A stretch of DNA of 64,000 nucleotides from Rhytidiadelphus loreus (GCA_947034895.1 OX344763.1:80557093-80621092), one strand, 5' to 3'. Shown: positions 11,456 through 23,543, numbered from the stretch's first letter. The notes: a model not told the origin generated them from the letters alone. Numbers and translations: made by a program.

Positions 11456-12399
11456 AATACGAAAGTAAAGAGAATGGATTGGCTCTTACAATTGATAATT
11501 TTTTGTTCTTGAATCATTTAATGATTATGGAGGACAATTTATGAACTACAGTTTGTCCATTTCAAAGCCACTTATAGGGTCCATTTTTAATGCCCGCTCC
11601 ATTTCAGAGCCTTCTACCTTATCTTTACTTTCACATCCTCACAAATGGAGAGAGGAACCCTCTTTGAAATCCAATGGACGTCGGATTTGGGGAAACTCCC
11701 CAACTAAAAAAATATTTACGATAGTGTTTCCTTGAGTGTCAAATGCTTCAATGCACACCCTTGCTTGAGCGAAAAAATTTATGTATCAATGAATAGGTGG
11801 TAGTGAAATCGTGGGCCACAAGAATTAAAAATATTCCCAACGTGCAATAAGTTTAATAGCTTTTCAAGTGATGTTAAGTTTAGGAAGAGAACATTTTAGT
11901 GTGCCAATATAATTTGTAGTTCTTCATTTCACCTCCAATCCCAATTTTTTTTTCTAAGCAATACACTCAAAGTAGAAAATGTAAATTTTTTTGGTTATCA
12001 TCTCACAACTCTTATCCAATTTTGCACTCAAAGGAAACGTGCATACTAATACACAAGCTAGTTAAACATTCATATGGTTAGATTTTTGTTTCATAAAACT
12101 TGCTTCAATGGGAATAACTATAAGTCCATGCTCTTTTCAAATAGGAAAAATACACTTGGAAAGGCTTAGGCACTTAGGGGGTCATTAGTAATGCACTCTA
12201 ATTGTTAAGTTAAACTTATCTCCTGATTCTAAATAGATTATGCAAACACCCCTTTTGAGAAGTCAACCTTCATTATCAAGTACTTATTCATCATTGTCTA
12301 TAGCGCCTAATGATTCTCATTCAATAAAGATTTAGCACAATTGAATTCTAAAATACTCTATATCATTACGAATTGCTTACTTGAAAATTTCAAAAATTC

Positions 12400-12610
12400 A
12401 TGAGTGAAGACCTCTGTATAGACCAGGTGACGTGCTTTGAGGATTGGGCCAAGGACCACTTCGAGTTTAGAACGGAGATGTTTGTCATCACCGTTTTAAA
12501 CTCAAAGTGGTTCTTGACCGAACCCGTAAGACTTAACCAAAACCTCGTACATCATGCACACCGGGTTGGGAATCGAACTGCAGACCTTCTAGACTCCACT
12601 TGAGTTCGAA
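12400..12610 (-). mobile_element. SINE-like, tRNA-derived sequence, copy 1
   Basis: On the minus strand a TCAAGTGGAGTCTAGAAGG stretch is followed by GCAGTTCGATTCCC, a good match to an RNA polymerase III B box; the first resembles a decayed A box. Downstream lies an imperfect hairpin (12454-12515, arms CCACTTCGAGTTTA and TAAACTCAAAGTGG). No clear poly-A tail or target duplication, so the SINE call is tentative. Confidence 0.4.
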
Positions 12611-12793
12611 GAAGTTGACCCTTGTGTGAGAATCCCTTCACTACTTCACCTTCCCGTTGGTCACACCAGGAATCACCTTTGATGCACTCCTCCTTCTCCA
12701 TCCCATCTTTATTTTATTTTTTCCTTTGATTCTATGGTGCTTCCAAAATACCACCAGTCACCCAACAGAAAATAGTCTCTTCGTTTTGGACTC

Positions 12794-12850
12794 GAGGTCG
12801 CCCCACCCAAAGTCGCCCTACCCGAAGTCGCCTTACACGCAGTCGCCCCT
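12794..12850. repeat. short GTCGCCC minisatellite
   Basis: Four to five units of the type CCGAAGTCGCCC at the end of duplication copy 1, matching the start of the longer array at 14264. Confidence 0.75.
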
Positions 12851-13679
12851 ACATCAGTATTTGAAAGAGTCACTTACACAAGATTGTAGGTATGGCAGGT
12901 GAGATCATAGAATATTTTCTAGATAGCTTACAATTATATCACATGATCATTTTATTAAATGGTCCCTAACAAGGCTTCAATATCCTCAAGCCCTACAATC
13001 ATGAACCGAAAACCCTACAAAGGCCTTGCAAACTAGAACTCTAGAACCCAAACCTAAACCCTTAAATGCCCAACGCATTTTAGGATGTTTTATGAATTTG
13101 CTGTAACTTAAACAAGAAGTCAACATTTTGAATTATAGAATCAATTTTTTTGTACTTCTTCATTTTTCCTCCAATCCCCAAAAACTTTATTTGTGCAAAT
13201 TTTAAAATTGTTGTAGAGAGGGGTAATACACTTGAAGTAAAAAATGTACATTTCTCTTGTTATAAGCTTACAACTCTTATGCAATTTTGCACTCAAAATA
13301 AATGTGCATACTAACAAGCAAGTTGTTTGAACATTCATATGGTTAGATTCAAAAATAAATAGAAAAATTGCTTCAATGGGAATTACTATAAGTTTATGCT
13401 TTTTTTCATAGGAAAAATACAAGAGGGAAAGGCTTCGACACTTGGGGCTTAATTGGTAATGCAATCTAATTGTTAAGTTAAACTTATCTTTTGACTCTAA
13501 ATAGATTATGCAAACACCCTTCTTGTAATGAATGAATTTCATTCGCAAGTACTTATTCATCATTGTCCATAATGATTAACAATTCTAATTCCATAAAGAT
13601 TTAGCACAATTGAATTCTAAAATACTCTATATCATTACGAATTAGTTACTTTAAAGTTTCAAAAAATCCTGTGAAGACC

Positions 13680-13859
13680 TCGGTATAGGCCACGTGATGT
13701 GCTTCGAGGATTGGGCCAAGGACCACTTCGAGTATAGAATTGAGATGTTTCTCATCTCCATTCTCTATTCGAAGTGGTCCTTGACCGAATCCGTAAGACC
13801 AAACCAGAACCTCATACATCATGCACACGGAGTTGGGAATTGACCCCGAGACCTCCCAA
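13680..13859 (-). mobile_element. SINE-like, tRNA-derived sequence, copy 2
   Basis: Counterpart of 12400-12610. The B-box-like site on the minus strand is GGGGTCAATTCCC. It contains an imperfect hairpin at 13721-13783 and is cut from its 5' part by the MITE at 13860. Confidence 0.35.
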
Positions 13860-14075
13860 CACTAGAAGGAACCCGCGTCAAAGTTGATGGATTTTGTTAG
13901 ACATCCAATATAATAATCGTTGTTTTGATGTCAACAATGATGTCTACTATAACATCTTCATATTATAGTGGACGTCATTGTTGACATAAGAACAAAGGTT
14001 ATTACATGAGATGTCTAACAAAATTCGTCAACTTCGAAATAAGAATAAAAAAGAAAACAAGGGATCCTTCTAGTG
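13860..14075. mobile_element. CACTA-type MITE, 216 bp
   Basis: Ends are CACTAGAAGGAACCC and GGGATCCTTCTAGTG. The interior (about 13885-14032) forms a long imperfect hairpin. Flanking triplets are CAA and CAG, a possible 3-bp target duplication with one change. It is absent from the homologous site in duplication copy 1, showing a real insertion. No coding capacity. Confidence 0.8.
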
Positions 14076-14263
14076 CAGACTCCACTTGAGTTTGAAGAAG
14101 TCGACCCTTGTGTGAGAATCCCTTCCACTACTTCACCTTCCTATTGGTCACATCGGGAATCACCTTTGATGCACCACCCTTGTCCATCCCATCTTTATTA
14201 TTTTTTTTCTTTGATTCTATGGGGCTTCAAAATACCATCAGCTGCCCAACACAAAATAGTCTC

Positions 14264-14590
14264 GAAGTCGCCCCACCCGAAGTCGCCCAAGCCCCTCCAA
14301 AGAGGGAATTACAAATGCGTGAGTTTTCCCTCCTTTCTGGACCCGCGGTCGCCCCACCCGAAGTCGCCTACCCGATGTCGCCCTAGTCGAAGTCGCCCCA
14401 GCACCCCAAAAGAGGGAATTCAGAAGTCTCGGCTGAAAATCCCAAGTTCCAAGGCGACCGCTGGTATTCGAGGCGACCTTAGGTTCATTGTTTTAGGACC
14501 GCTTTGGTACCCGTGGTCGCCCCACACCCGCACGCGCCCCTATGGCGACCGTGGGTACTTAAGCGGTCACCCTCACCCGCATTCGCCACT
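14264..14590. repeat. GTCGCCC-type minisatellite upstream of kinase gene
   Basis: Units such as CCCGAAGTCGCCC and ACCCGCGGTCGCCCC, with some units inverted in the second half. A GAGGGAATT-containing spacer occurs twice (about 14301 and 14412). It ends 150 bases before the proposed kinase start. Confidence 0.85.
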
Positions 14591-14606
14591 CTTAGTCCTG
14601 TGCTAC

Positions 14607-14640
14607 GGCTTTCATCCACCTTGAAGTGGCTGAATGCGAG
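14607..14640 (+). promoter_or_regulatory. conserved cassette leader motif (kinase copy)
   Basis: A 34-base block beginning GGCTTTCATCCACC and ending GGCTGAATGCGAG aligns without gaps to 19817-19850 (gene B) and 45702-45735 (gene C). In all three it follows the GTCGCCC array and precedes the coding region. It may mark the transcription start or 5' leader; the function is inferred from position. Confidence 0.6.
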
Positions 14641-14739
14641 CTTGTGGGCCAAGGCAGTGATTGGGGGGTGGACTTGTTGCCTTTTTTTCCACGACTCTAT
14701 TTATTCATTGACTGTGGGTAACTTTGTGAAGGAAGAGCT

Positions 14740-16584
14740 ATGTCTAATCCAGGGGAAGGGAGTAGTGCAATGCGTCCGTCCCTATGGGATATTAACCACA
14801 ATGACCTCCGGGATTGGAAGAATGCTACAAGGAAATATGTAAGGGCACCGACCTTGACAATCCCGCGGAGTTCCAAGTGACTATTGACTCGTATGAGTCA
14901 ACAGGTGTAGAGTCATCATCAAAGTCAAAGAAGTCAAAGACGGCACATGATAAGGACCCAACTTATCCTCTACGAGATTATTCAATATTTGCACAGCAAG
15001 TGTGTTTTGAATGGTACGAAGAACGCACTGTAGAATTCTTGGAGTCTACATACTTGAGGCATAAAGAATCAGGCATCATTAAGTTGAAGAGAGATTTGAG
15101 CACTTTTATTCTGAAAAAGTGCAAAGAATCCCCGAAATATGTTGACCTGGACGAAACGTACTTTGGCAACTACGAGAAGTGGATGGAGAACATGCTCATG
15201 GAAATCATTTTCAATACCAATAAAATCATTGTAGAGCACCGACCTATAGTCTCTGGGTGTGAAAATAAGGAGACCATTGAATTCCATGCAAAAATGGCAT
15301 GGTGGTAGAAAGCAGCTTCTAGACTATCGAAGACTGTATTTAGGGCAATGGGCTGGCAGTTGGACACATTGAAGGCTGCTCTTTCTCAAAACAGTGGATC
15401 GTCTCTCATGTGGATCAATTCTACTATAAAGGTGATTCCGCTTAATGGATATGACCAACAAGGGGGGTATGGAAAGGTGCATAAGGTATACATTGATGGC
15501 ATGTCTACAATACCCAAGCATGTACATTTTGCGGGGAAGGTGTCAAAACAAACGAACATGCGTGATGCAAGATATGAACGATCCATTAAGGCTTTGGTGT
15601 GTCCTTTAAATCACCCAGCCATTGTTAAATTTGTGGCTATCCACGCCAATACAATGGAGGCCTACACGTTGTGGTGGAATGGTGGTAATTTGAACAAATT
15701 TCTTTGCTTGAACACTACAAGAGAAAGGGGTGTTTTAAGTAGTGTCCTAGACATCACGTCTTTAAGTAATGTCTTTTAAGTAAGGTTTTAAGTAATATTT
15801 TACTAAAAAGACAGTCTTTTTAGTAAAATTTTACTTAAAACCTTACTTAAAAGACATTACTTAAAAGACATGATGTCTAGGACACTACTTAAAACACCCC
15901 TTTCTCTTATAGTGGAATGAGAAGGTCGTGCCACATGCCGATTGGCACGAAATCAAGTTGGTGAAGGAACTTCGACAAGACCAGGTGAAGCAAATTAGCC
16001 TCTTTTGAAGGCACAAGGCAAAGTTGGCATGGGCCCTTGTTTATGTGACAAGTCTTGTACACAATGAAGGTGTTCTACACAACGATTTGTCTCCCAACAA
16101 CATATTAATCCATTATCTGCCGTACTCGGATGATGTTATAAACATTGGGATTTGCAATTGGAGAATTGCCAGTTGTATACAAGAGGGAGCTCCCTCACAT
16201 TTTGGATACAAAACCATGAAAGAGAGGGATGACATGTTGGTAGGCAAATGGTGGGTGGCTCCGGAGTTGTTCTATGTATTTGGACCAAAGGGTTCAGAAA
16301 CGAGCCTTGACAAGATGCAAGCCATGCACAAGTATACAATTAAGTCTGATTTGTTTTCTATTGGTAAATTTATTTGGAACATGAAAATTGGTTATATGGG
16401 TGAATATGACAAGGAACTATTTAAAAACCCTGAGTCGGGGAAATTCTTTACAATAAAGTTACGTGCGATTATGGATGCTGACGTACAGATGAGACTCACA
16501 TGTTCTAAGGTGGTAGCTTCACTCATGCTTCCACCCTGGAATATGAAGCCTCCAGAATTAGTTTTTCGGGACTCCGTGTTGTAG
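14740..16584 (+). pseudogene. decayed protein kinase gene K
   Basis: An ATG at 14740 starts a frame that shifts near 14860, then continues through a TAG at 15306, a 202-bp MITE (15713-15914) and a TGA near 16006 to the stop at 16582. Without the MITE and one target copy, both kinase parts lie in one frame. The N-lobe has a glycine-rich loop (GGYGKVHKV), a candidate ATP-binding Lys in FAGKVSK and a NHPAIVKF segment. The C-lobe has HNDLSPNN in place of HRDLKxxN, then IGICNW where DFG is expected, and WWVAPELF (APE motif). The catalytic-loop Asp is kept; the DFG Asp appears to be Asn, explainable by one G-to-A change. The first 170 codons have no recognised domain. It is a Ser/Thr-kinase-fold protein whose subfamily I cannot name. 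Confidence 0.8.
15713..15914. mobile_element. CACTA-type MITE, 202 bp, inside the kinase gene
   Basis: Almost perfect hairpin. It begins CACTACAAGAGAAAGGGG and ends CCCCTTTCTCTTATAGTG, and the two halves are complementary nearly to the centre. The start matches the usual plant En/Spm (CACTA) end CACTACAAGA. It is flanked by the perfect 3-bp duplication GAA (15710-15712 and 15915-15917), as expected for CACTA transposition. It splits the kinase N-lobe from the C-lobe. Confidence 0.93.
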
Positions 16585-17245
16585 TGTGATAGAAGAATAC
16601 CATAGTATCATTTTGGAGTAGTACTTCTAGTACATGTAATCAAATTTTAATATGAGGTGCCATTTTTCCAAAATTGGCAATATTGTGGATCTAGTCTTCA
16701 TGGTATGTTGTATTGAATCTCTTATATCAATGTCTGTATTTTGTTGCAATGAATGAATTAAATAGGCTCAATGTTCTAGTAAGATATCCTACACTAAGAT
16801 ATATAGCCTTGGAATAATGGAGGCCATTTTCCTTCCAAAACACATTGACAATCGGCACTTGTAATGGTTCATCCGAGAAAAACTCAATACTTTCTTATAA
16901 TCTTAATAGGTTTTGGGCAATAAAAACGACAGTTCTCAATTGGTTTGAATGGGCGAGAAAAAATGGGAACATAAGGGTTAAATGCGTTACAACATTTTTA
17001 GGTGAAATTAATTTAACCCCTATATGTAGAAATTCCGTTTTTTTACAACAAAACCATTTTGGTCCACAAATTAAAAATTAAATTTTGTATTTTCCTTTTA
17101 ATGTTTCACAAAACATTTTTACAAAGAGTACCTTGAAGGCTTTCTCCACGTTCATTACTTTTGAGTACATGGTCAAAAAGTTATTGCAAGATCTATATAT
17201 TTGAGCCATGATCAAAAACTAATAAAAGCTTCTTTAGATGTGAAT
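16585..17245. other. AT-rich 3' region of kinase gene
   Basis: Non-coding AT-rich flank of gene K. The frame at 16845-17081 is low-complexity. AATGAATTAAATAGG and other AT-rich words could contain a polyadenylation signal, but none is decisive. Confidence 0.4.
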
Positions 17246-17841
17246 TTAACCCCTGAAGTCCGAAGGCCATTTTAGGGTCAAAACCACTCAAAACCATCAC
17301 TTTGGCTACGTTCACCTATGAAATAATTTTTTTAAATAATTTTTATAATCTAAGTGTAGCATCTTTTTCTACACTTGTCTCAAATGATGTAATGATTTTT
17401 TGGTAATACTTGACCCTATACATTGAAAGATATTAGCATTCAAAGTAGAAGCTCAAAAAATGTTTCAAAAAGTTACTGGTTGCCCACAAAACAAGAAGCT
17501 TCATCACTTTCACATCACTAATCCAAATGGAATGATTCAAAGCTTGCCATTTAGAAAAAAATAGAGTGTACAAGGAAAAAAATATGAAGGTTTTTGTTTC
17601 AATTATTTGTGGATTTATTTTGTTGCTTGGTCTCCCTCGTTTTTAGGCCTCATTTTGAGGTTATTGTGCTATAAGTTTGGTCTTGGGCAACAACTGAAAT
17701 AAAATTTACATTTCCAAAAAACTCATAAGTTTCTTTATCTTATGAGAGAGTTTCAAAAAGTTTCAGTAAAAATTGAGATCATAGGAACTTGACCGAAATC
17801 CATTTTGTCCCCCATAGGGAGAATGGGACTTTAGGGGTTAA
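17246..17841 (+). mobile_element. 596-bp module with inverted ends (3' module of K)
   Basis: Begins TTAACCCCTGAAGTCC and ends GGGACTTTAGGGGTTAA, mirroring the ends of the 932-bp module in the arms. It shares an internal block with that module (17511-17542 against 22669-22700) and with the gene C 3' region (48148-48179). TA on both sides of the ACCCC...GGGGT core may be a target duplication. No coding capacity. Confidence 0.6.
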
Positions 17842-19518
17842 AGAAAGAAATGCCTTCCGAACTTGAAATAAACCTTTATTTGCACGTGGAAAGTTTTGAA
17901 AGTTTCCATTTGGAACCACTTTAGTAGCTGAAGTCCTAAATTTACATGCATCTAATGTCCTAAATTTGCATGCATGCTTGCCAAGGGAATCTCAAATTGT
18001 TTTTGTACTTCCCAAAAGATTCAATTTAATAATAAAAACCATGCTCCAATACTTTTTTGGATGATTTCATGTAAAATTACCTTAGTATAATTTTGGAAGG
18101 CCACCATCGTATTAACTAAGGTGGTTAGCAAAATAATTTCAGATTCTTGGATGAATAAGTGCACTATTTATTTCTACTATTTCTTAAAAAGTGATTCATG
18201 GGCCACTTTTAGTCATTGGTGTCATTACAAAGTTGACCATGAAGCCTTGCACACACCAAAAGGTGATCAATAGATGACTTTTCAAATCACTTTTAAAATG
18301 ACAAAGTACCTTGGTGATAGGTCTCCTTCTTTTATGGTTAACCCTTAAACTTCATTAGATTTTTATATTAAAACACATTTCCCAAATTTTGATATTTTTT
18401 ATATGAATTAATATATGTCTCAAATTTAATCTCATTTTTTTCATAATTAAAAACATCAAATTGAATTTTATTTGATCTTTTAAAGAAATTTCTTTATAAA
18501 AATCATAGTAATTACAAAAATGTTTAAAATAGTATGGAATTTTTTAGGAAAAATGGAAATATTGACTGAAAGTTCGGATGTAATTAATGTTCTCCTTTAG
18601 CTCACACCAAGAGAAATTCAATAGAGAAATTTCAAGTGAGTGGAAAGAATTTAATAGTCCAGGACTTTCTTCTGAGGTTTCACTCTCTAATAGATTATTG
18701 TTACGGTTTGTATTGGAAATTAGACTTCTCCTTGTTATGATTTTGGTTTTTAAGTAGACTTCATTTGAATTGCAAGCAACATTTGTAGATTGGATTAGTT
18801 GCACTTTTGCTGGATAAATTTGAATTGGGAAGTGACAAAATTTATATGATCTTTTAAAGAAATTTCTTTAAAAAAAATCATAGAAATTATAAAAATGCTA
18901 GAAGTAATATAAAATATTTAAAACAAAAATGAAAATAATAGTGACAAACAACATGGTGTAATTGATGTACTCCTTACACTCACACCAAGCGAAATTTAAG
19001 AAATTAGGTTTAAAAGTGGTATTTTTTTAAGATGCTATCTTCAAAGTGCCACAAAAATTACAATTTAAACAATTTTGAAGAAAATCAAAATGCATGAAAA
19101 AAAAGTAGATTAGTGGAGCTACATTTTCTTGGATAAGCTTAAAAAACACTCAAAATCAATTACTATGTGAAACTTCAAGTTTTGACTTCCAAAATGCCCA
19201 TGGGCAAGAGGCTTGCAATGTCCTTTTTAACCCTTAAACGTCGCGGAGGATGTTTTGCGGCCGACGAATGACAAAGAATCTCTCCGTGTAGGATAGAAAT
19301 GGAACTTTTCATCCTCCAAAACTTATGTGGAAAGGGAAGATCATCTATAATAGTAGTTTGTCTTCTAGTGAGAATTTTTTCATTTTTTCAAATTGATTGA
19401 ACTTCCCAAGATGTTGGTTTTGGATTCAATTAAGATCAACAGCTAAAAAAAGAATTTCAAAAGTCAAAACAGTCCTTGGAAAGTTGCAAGCATACGCAGT
19501 CGCGTAGTTGTCAGCATC
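17842..19518. other. AT-rich spacer with a direct repeat
   Basis: No coding gene. 18468-18640 and 18840-19010 form an imperfect direct repeat (shared GATCTTTTAAAGAAATTTCTTT, later CTCACACCAAG). The minus-strand frame at 18544-18804 crosses one copy and has no recognisable domain. Further TTAACCCTTAAAC words near 18340 and 19225 resemble decayed ends of the 3' module. Confidence 0.5.
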
Positions 19519-19758
19519 TAAACATCATGTAGACCCGCAATTGCCTAAGTCGCACTCGAAGTCGCTCATGTTCGGGCTGGTGGAGCCATGGTCGCCCATG
19601 TACCCGCACCTGAAGTCGCCCAGGTACCTTAGCCGAAGTCACCCTGTAGACCGATGGTTGCCTGGGTACCCACACCTGCAGTCGCCCGTGTGCGGTCGGG
19701 GGGACCTAAAATCGCCCTAATTCTACGACCCGCACTCGCCCTTATGCGACCGCTAGTC
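19519..19758. repeat. GTCGCCC-type minisatellite upstream of gene B (right)
   Basis: Units such as CACCTGAAGTCGCCCAGGTAC. The arm identity begins inside this array at 19594. The part outside the arm (19519-19593) has different units from the left copy. Confidence 0.85.
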
Positions 19759-19816
19759 CCTATACAAATGGGGTGGGGTGGACTTGCAGTCGTCATTCCC
19801 CCTGCTTCTGTGCAAA

Positions 19817-19850
19817 GGCTATCATCCATCTTCAAGTGGCTGGTTGCATG
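19817..19850 (+). promoter_or_regulatory. conserved cassette leader motif (gene B, right)
   Basis: Begins GGCTATCATCCATC and ends GGCTGGTTGCATG. About 26 of 34 positions match the kinase leader at 14607-14640. Its mirror copy is at 7098-7131. It lies between the minisatellite and gene B. Confidence 0.6.
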
Positions 19851-20097
19851 TGCGTGAAGCAAGGATTGGAGAATGAAGGGATTCCATTCTTGTCATTCCA
19901 TGCATGTCTAAACCGCGGTGTTTCGTAAACCTGAAAATATCCGCTACGATCTTTTAACCTTGAACATCTACTTTTGCTTCTATATTTGTAAATGTAACAC
20001 ACGTATGATTACTAGTTTCACTTAGTTAGAGTAAGTATTTTGGCATCAAGACTTTTATATAGTATATATTGATTAGTTATACATATGTTGTTAAAAC

Positions 20098-21525
20098 ATG
20101 GAGCGTACGACCTTGCCATCTCCTCCTACCATACCTACTCCATTGACTCCACAAGAAAAAAGGGCGATGAAGGACAAGGGTTGAAAACGGTCAAGCAAGA
20201 AGCACAAGAAGCGCGTGGCCATATTACTTCATCCTAAGATTAAGGCTTTTAAGGGTTGGAGGCATGAACCAGAGCCTTGGAGTTACCGGATTGTTGCAAA
20301 GTATGTGGACTGGTGCCACATCAGCAAGTTATTTCCGTTGTGTCGTCACCCTTTGCACGTGCAAAATTAGAAGGTTAACCTTGCGTATGCTACGGACACA
20401 AGGTTCATGCGTAGATGCTGTGAAGTATGGACTCTTCTATATTTGGAGACTAAAGTGTACAGAAATGATAATTTCAGTTTCTTTCTTGTACGAATGGTGT
20501 ATACCGAAGTTGTTTTGAAGAAGGTAGTGGATTGGACAACACTCTTAGAAATGCCTATCGCGGTCCGTCCGGACAAAAAAGAGTAGGAGGAAGCCTCTAG
20601 CTTGTAGGCAAAGGATCCTCTTGATATAAGCAAGATGATGACACCGATTAAGCATGGAGCATTATTTGTTGCTGATGAAGAAGTAGTTTGGTCTTCCACT
20701 TCTTCCTTAGACGAACACACCCATGAGTACAACGGATATTCCTTCTCTAGCGATGATGAAGATGTTTTCGTTACCGAGTCGAGGAAGTCTTTGGATGTGG
20801 GCCTTCACAAGAAGAAAGAACGTGAAAAAGAACCCATTACCTCAAACCCCCATGAAAAAGTCTTGGAAAAGGTTGACCCCATAGAAGTGGAGGATTTTTC
20901 CACAGAGGAGTGTGCGATGCTAGAAGGTGATAGTGATTCATCAGACAATGAGGAGACCTTGATTGCCAAAATCGAGAGTGCACGTTTATCGTTGAGTACA
21001 AAGAGTGAGGAATTGAAGAATTTGAAGGAATATGAAGTGTCTTCTTCCACTGAAGCTTATTTGAAGCAACAATTGAGGTCTTTCAACAAAATACTCAAAG
21101 AGAGAGATGACAATTTTGTTGCTTTCAAGAAGAATGGAGACCAGTATTTAGCTAAGCAAAGCACCGGGAAATTGTCGCAAGCTGACCATTGTTTACTCTG
21201 GGAATCAAAATTGGAAACCCTACAACGTAGACGTAGGAAAGCAGAGAATGAGCGGCAAGCACTGTGTGTGCAAATTATTGAAGAAGAAAAGAAATATTAC
21301 AATGCGGCCCAAAAACAGGTCAAGGAGGTGGAGGTTTTGGCAATGGCCTCGACATACGATAATCTTTCAGAGGAGTTAGAAATGCTTCGAAATTTGGTGA
21401 AGTTCCATGAGACCAAAGTACAAGTGCTGAAAGACGAGTTTGTGGATATGAGAGCCAAAAGCGAGTATTATACGCAATGGATGAAGTGGAGTAAGGATAC
21501 AATGGGAAAGACAAGTGAAGAATAG
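20098..21525 (+). pseudogene. gene B (right copy): decayed coiled-coil protein
   Basis: ATG at 20098 follows a TATATAGTATATA stretch at about 20056. One frame runs to the TAG at 21523 with in-frame stops after codons for KDKG (TGA), HVQN (TAG), DKKE (TAG) and SSL (TAG). The family block WCHISKLFP...RH...VNL...EVW...VYTEV...VDW aligns with A and C; the second stop lies where gene C has Asn/Gln, as expected from CAG to TAG. From 20635 the 296-codon open part has an acidic Ser/Asp patch (about 20740-20960) and then a coiled coil to the end. Identical to the left copy in every part I compared. Confidence 0.7.
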
Positions 21526-22055
21526 GAGAAAGTGGGTCCTCCTCCTAATATGAGTGACTTCCTAAACCAAAAAGAAGTTTCTAGAAAGTAGTGTAAAGCA
21601 TTTTGGTGAACAATATTATAAATTTGTAAGTAAACCCCAATTTTGGATATTGCGGCTCTCTCGTGACTTAGTAAAGAAAATGCTACAATTTTTTGGGCAT
21701 TCAAAGTTCATGTGGTTTTTTAATAATTATTGTACACTTTGTAATGTGTGTTCCTGATTTATGAACTTAGTGTATTCGCAAAATATTTTGTCACATCTTT
21801 TCAAACCAATGTAGTACAAGAACACAAGACCTAATGTTGCTCAAATCAATTTTGTTATGTAATTTTATTCTGAATTTGTACTAGAAATGTTTATCTTGGT
21901 ATTTTTTGGGGGAAAACATAGCCCTAAAGACCTAACCCTATACAGGTTAAATAACCAATTGCTTCTTTTTCTAGCTAATTTCCATCGCTACTTGCATGGC
22001 TTGGTGAATTTTCAAATATTTCGAATAGGTTTTTTCCATTTTCAGTTTTTTCTTA
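21526..22055. other. AT-rich spacer, mirror of 4893-5422
   Basis: 3' flank of gene B; no gene seen. Confidence 0.5.
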
Positions 22056-22987
22056 ACCCCTAAAGTCCCAAGGCCATTTTTCTGTGAAGAAAAAATCAAA
22101 ATTGCCATTTCTATTGCGTTTGTCCAAAGAAAAAACTAAACTTTTGTGGAACTCAAGCATAGGATTTTGAACTTCACTTGTTTAAGATTCTGTGGTTAAA
22201 ATTGTACGATGTTTGACTGTACAAATTTAGAGTTATGAGCATTCAAAGTTGAAAAAGCAAGTTTTTTGGAACACTTGATTGCACTTTGAAACGACTTTGA
22301 TTGCTATTTCTTCCAAAAATGCGCACTATGGAATTTGAATTTAAAATTTATTGTATTGAAGAATTGAGTTGGAGGTGTAGGAAAAAAAATTCAAAAAATA
22401 AAAACTTCATTTTTATACTTCAAAAAATTGTCAAGTAGAAGTAGGTCCAAGATTGAACGAAAAACTAAATTGATAATAGCTCTTACATGGGATTGAAATA
22501 CAATAATCCGTTAGTCCCAATGGTGAGATTGTTGTAGGAAGCAAACTTCTCCTTTTAAAATAAACAAATTTGAGAAAATTTGAAAATTGCATTTTCAAAT
22601 GAATCCTATAAGTTATTTTTTCAAAGATTTGTTTACATTGCCTTAAAAATAAGAGAGTTCTTAACTTGCACATCACTAATCAAAATGGAATGAATCAAAG
22701 CTTTTTATGTAGACAAAAAAATAATGTTAGCAAAAACAAAAACAAAATTAAATCTATTTTGAATTTTTGCAATATTTTTTGTACTGCCCGCCGAGTTTAG
22801 TTCTAGGTATTTTGTGGCGTAACTTTTGCTTCCGGACACCAATTGAAATAAAAATTATATTCCCTCAAAGCTTATCAGATTTTCTCTTTTCACAAAAAGT
22901 TTCAAAAAATTAGGGTACAATTTCAGCCCATAGAAATGTGCCCAAATTCCAAATTGTCTGTAGAGGGTACAATGGGACTTCAGGGGT
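22056..22987. mobile_element. 932-bp module with inverted ends (right arm)
   Basis: Mirror of 3961-4892, with ends ACCCCTAAAGTCCCA and TGGGACTTCAGGGGT. In this orientation it follows gene B as the 596-bp module follows the kinase gene. The shared internal block is at 22669-22700. Confidence 0.6.
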
Positions 22988-23543
22988 TCATGATGTTCAC
23001 TTTTTCTATTTATGCAACTAAAATGATAACAATTACAATCTTCCATGAAATGAATTGAGATAATGGGATTGCTTACAATGATATACAATTTTGAATTCTA
23101 AGTAATAAAATTTAAGGTTTAGAGTTGAACTAATTTTAGAAGCTTAAATGTCAATGCAAATGACAATGTCAAAGTGAACTTCAACTTTAGCTCTTTGATA
23201 ATAAGCTTCATACAATCAGTTGTACCACATATTTGATTTTTGTTTGAAGATAGTGAAGTATTTGGAGTAGAAAATAATGTAGAATATATTTCAAAAATGA
23301 AGGCACTGCAATATTCTTGGTAATATTGCAATACAAATGTGTAGCACACAATCATAGAAGGCTCAAAGTTGGCCTATGTGCAACAAAACAAAAACACTGA
23401 AAGCTACACGCTTCTATCATATATAATACGCTTCTATATACTAGGGGTTTGACATTATATATCCTTGGACGTAAACCAAATAACCAAAGGAGAAATAAAG
23501 TCCATCTTTAAATTCTCAGACGTCAAATTCATTTGGATTGTTT
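22988..23543. other. AT-rich spacer, mirror of 3405-3960
   Basis: 3' flank of gene A; no gene seen. Confidence 0.5.

Larger units (their letters stand above)
11915..12860 (+). repeat. direct segmental duplication, copy 1
   Basis: About 1 kb is similar in order and sequence to 13145-14290: shared CATTCATATGGTTAGAT, ATACTCTATATCATTACGAA, and the stretch ending in a short GTCGCCC array. Copy 1 lacks the MITE found in copy 2. Both precede the kinase cassette, so copy 1 may be a duplicated upstream region. Confidence 0.75.
13145..14290 (+). repeat. direct segmental duplication, copy 2
   Basis: Homologous to 11915-12860 but longer, because a 216-bp CACTA-type MITE was inserted (13860-14075). It leads directly into the kinase minisatellite. 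The two copies differ by many substitutions and small indels, so this duplication is much older than the inverted arms. Confidence 0.75.

Noticed and set aside
12540..12610. A functional tRNA gene
   Set aside because: Only a B-box-like part is present; the acceptor stem and anticodon arm cannot be formed.
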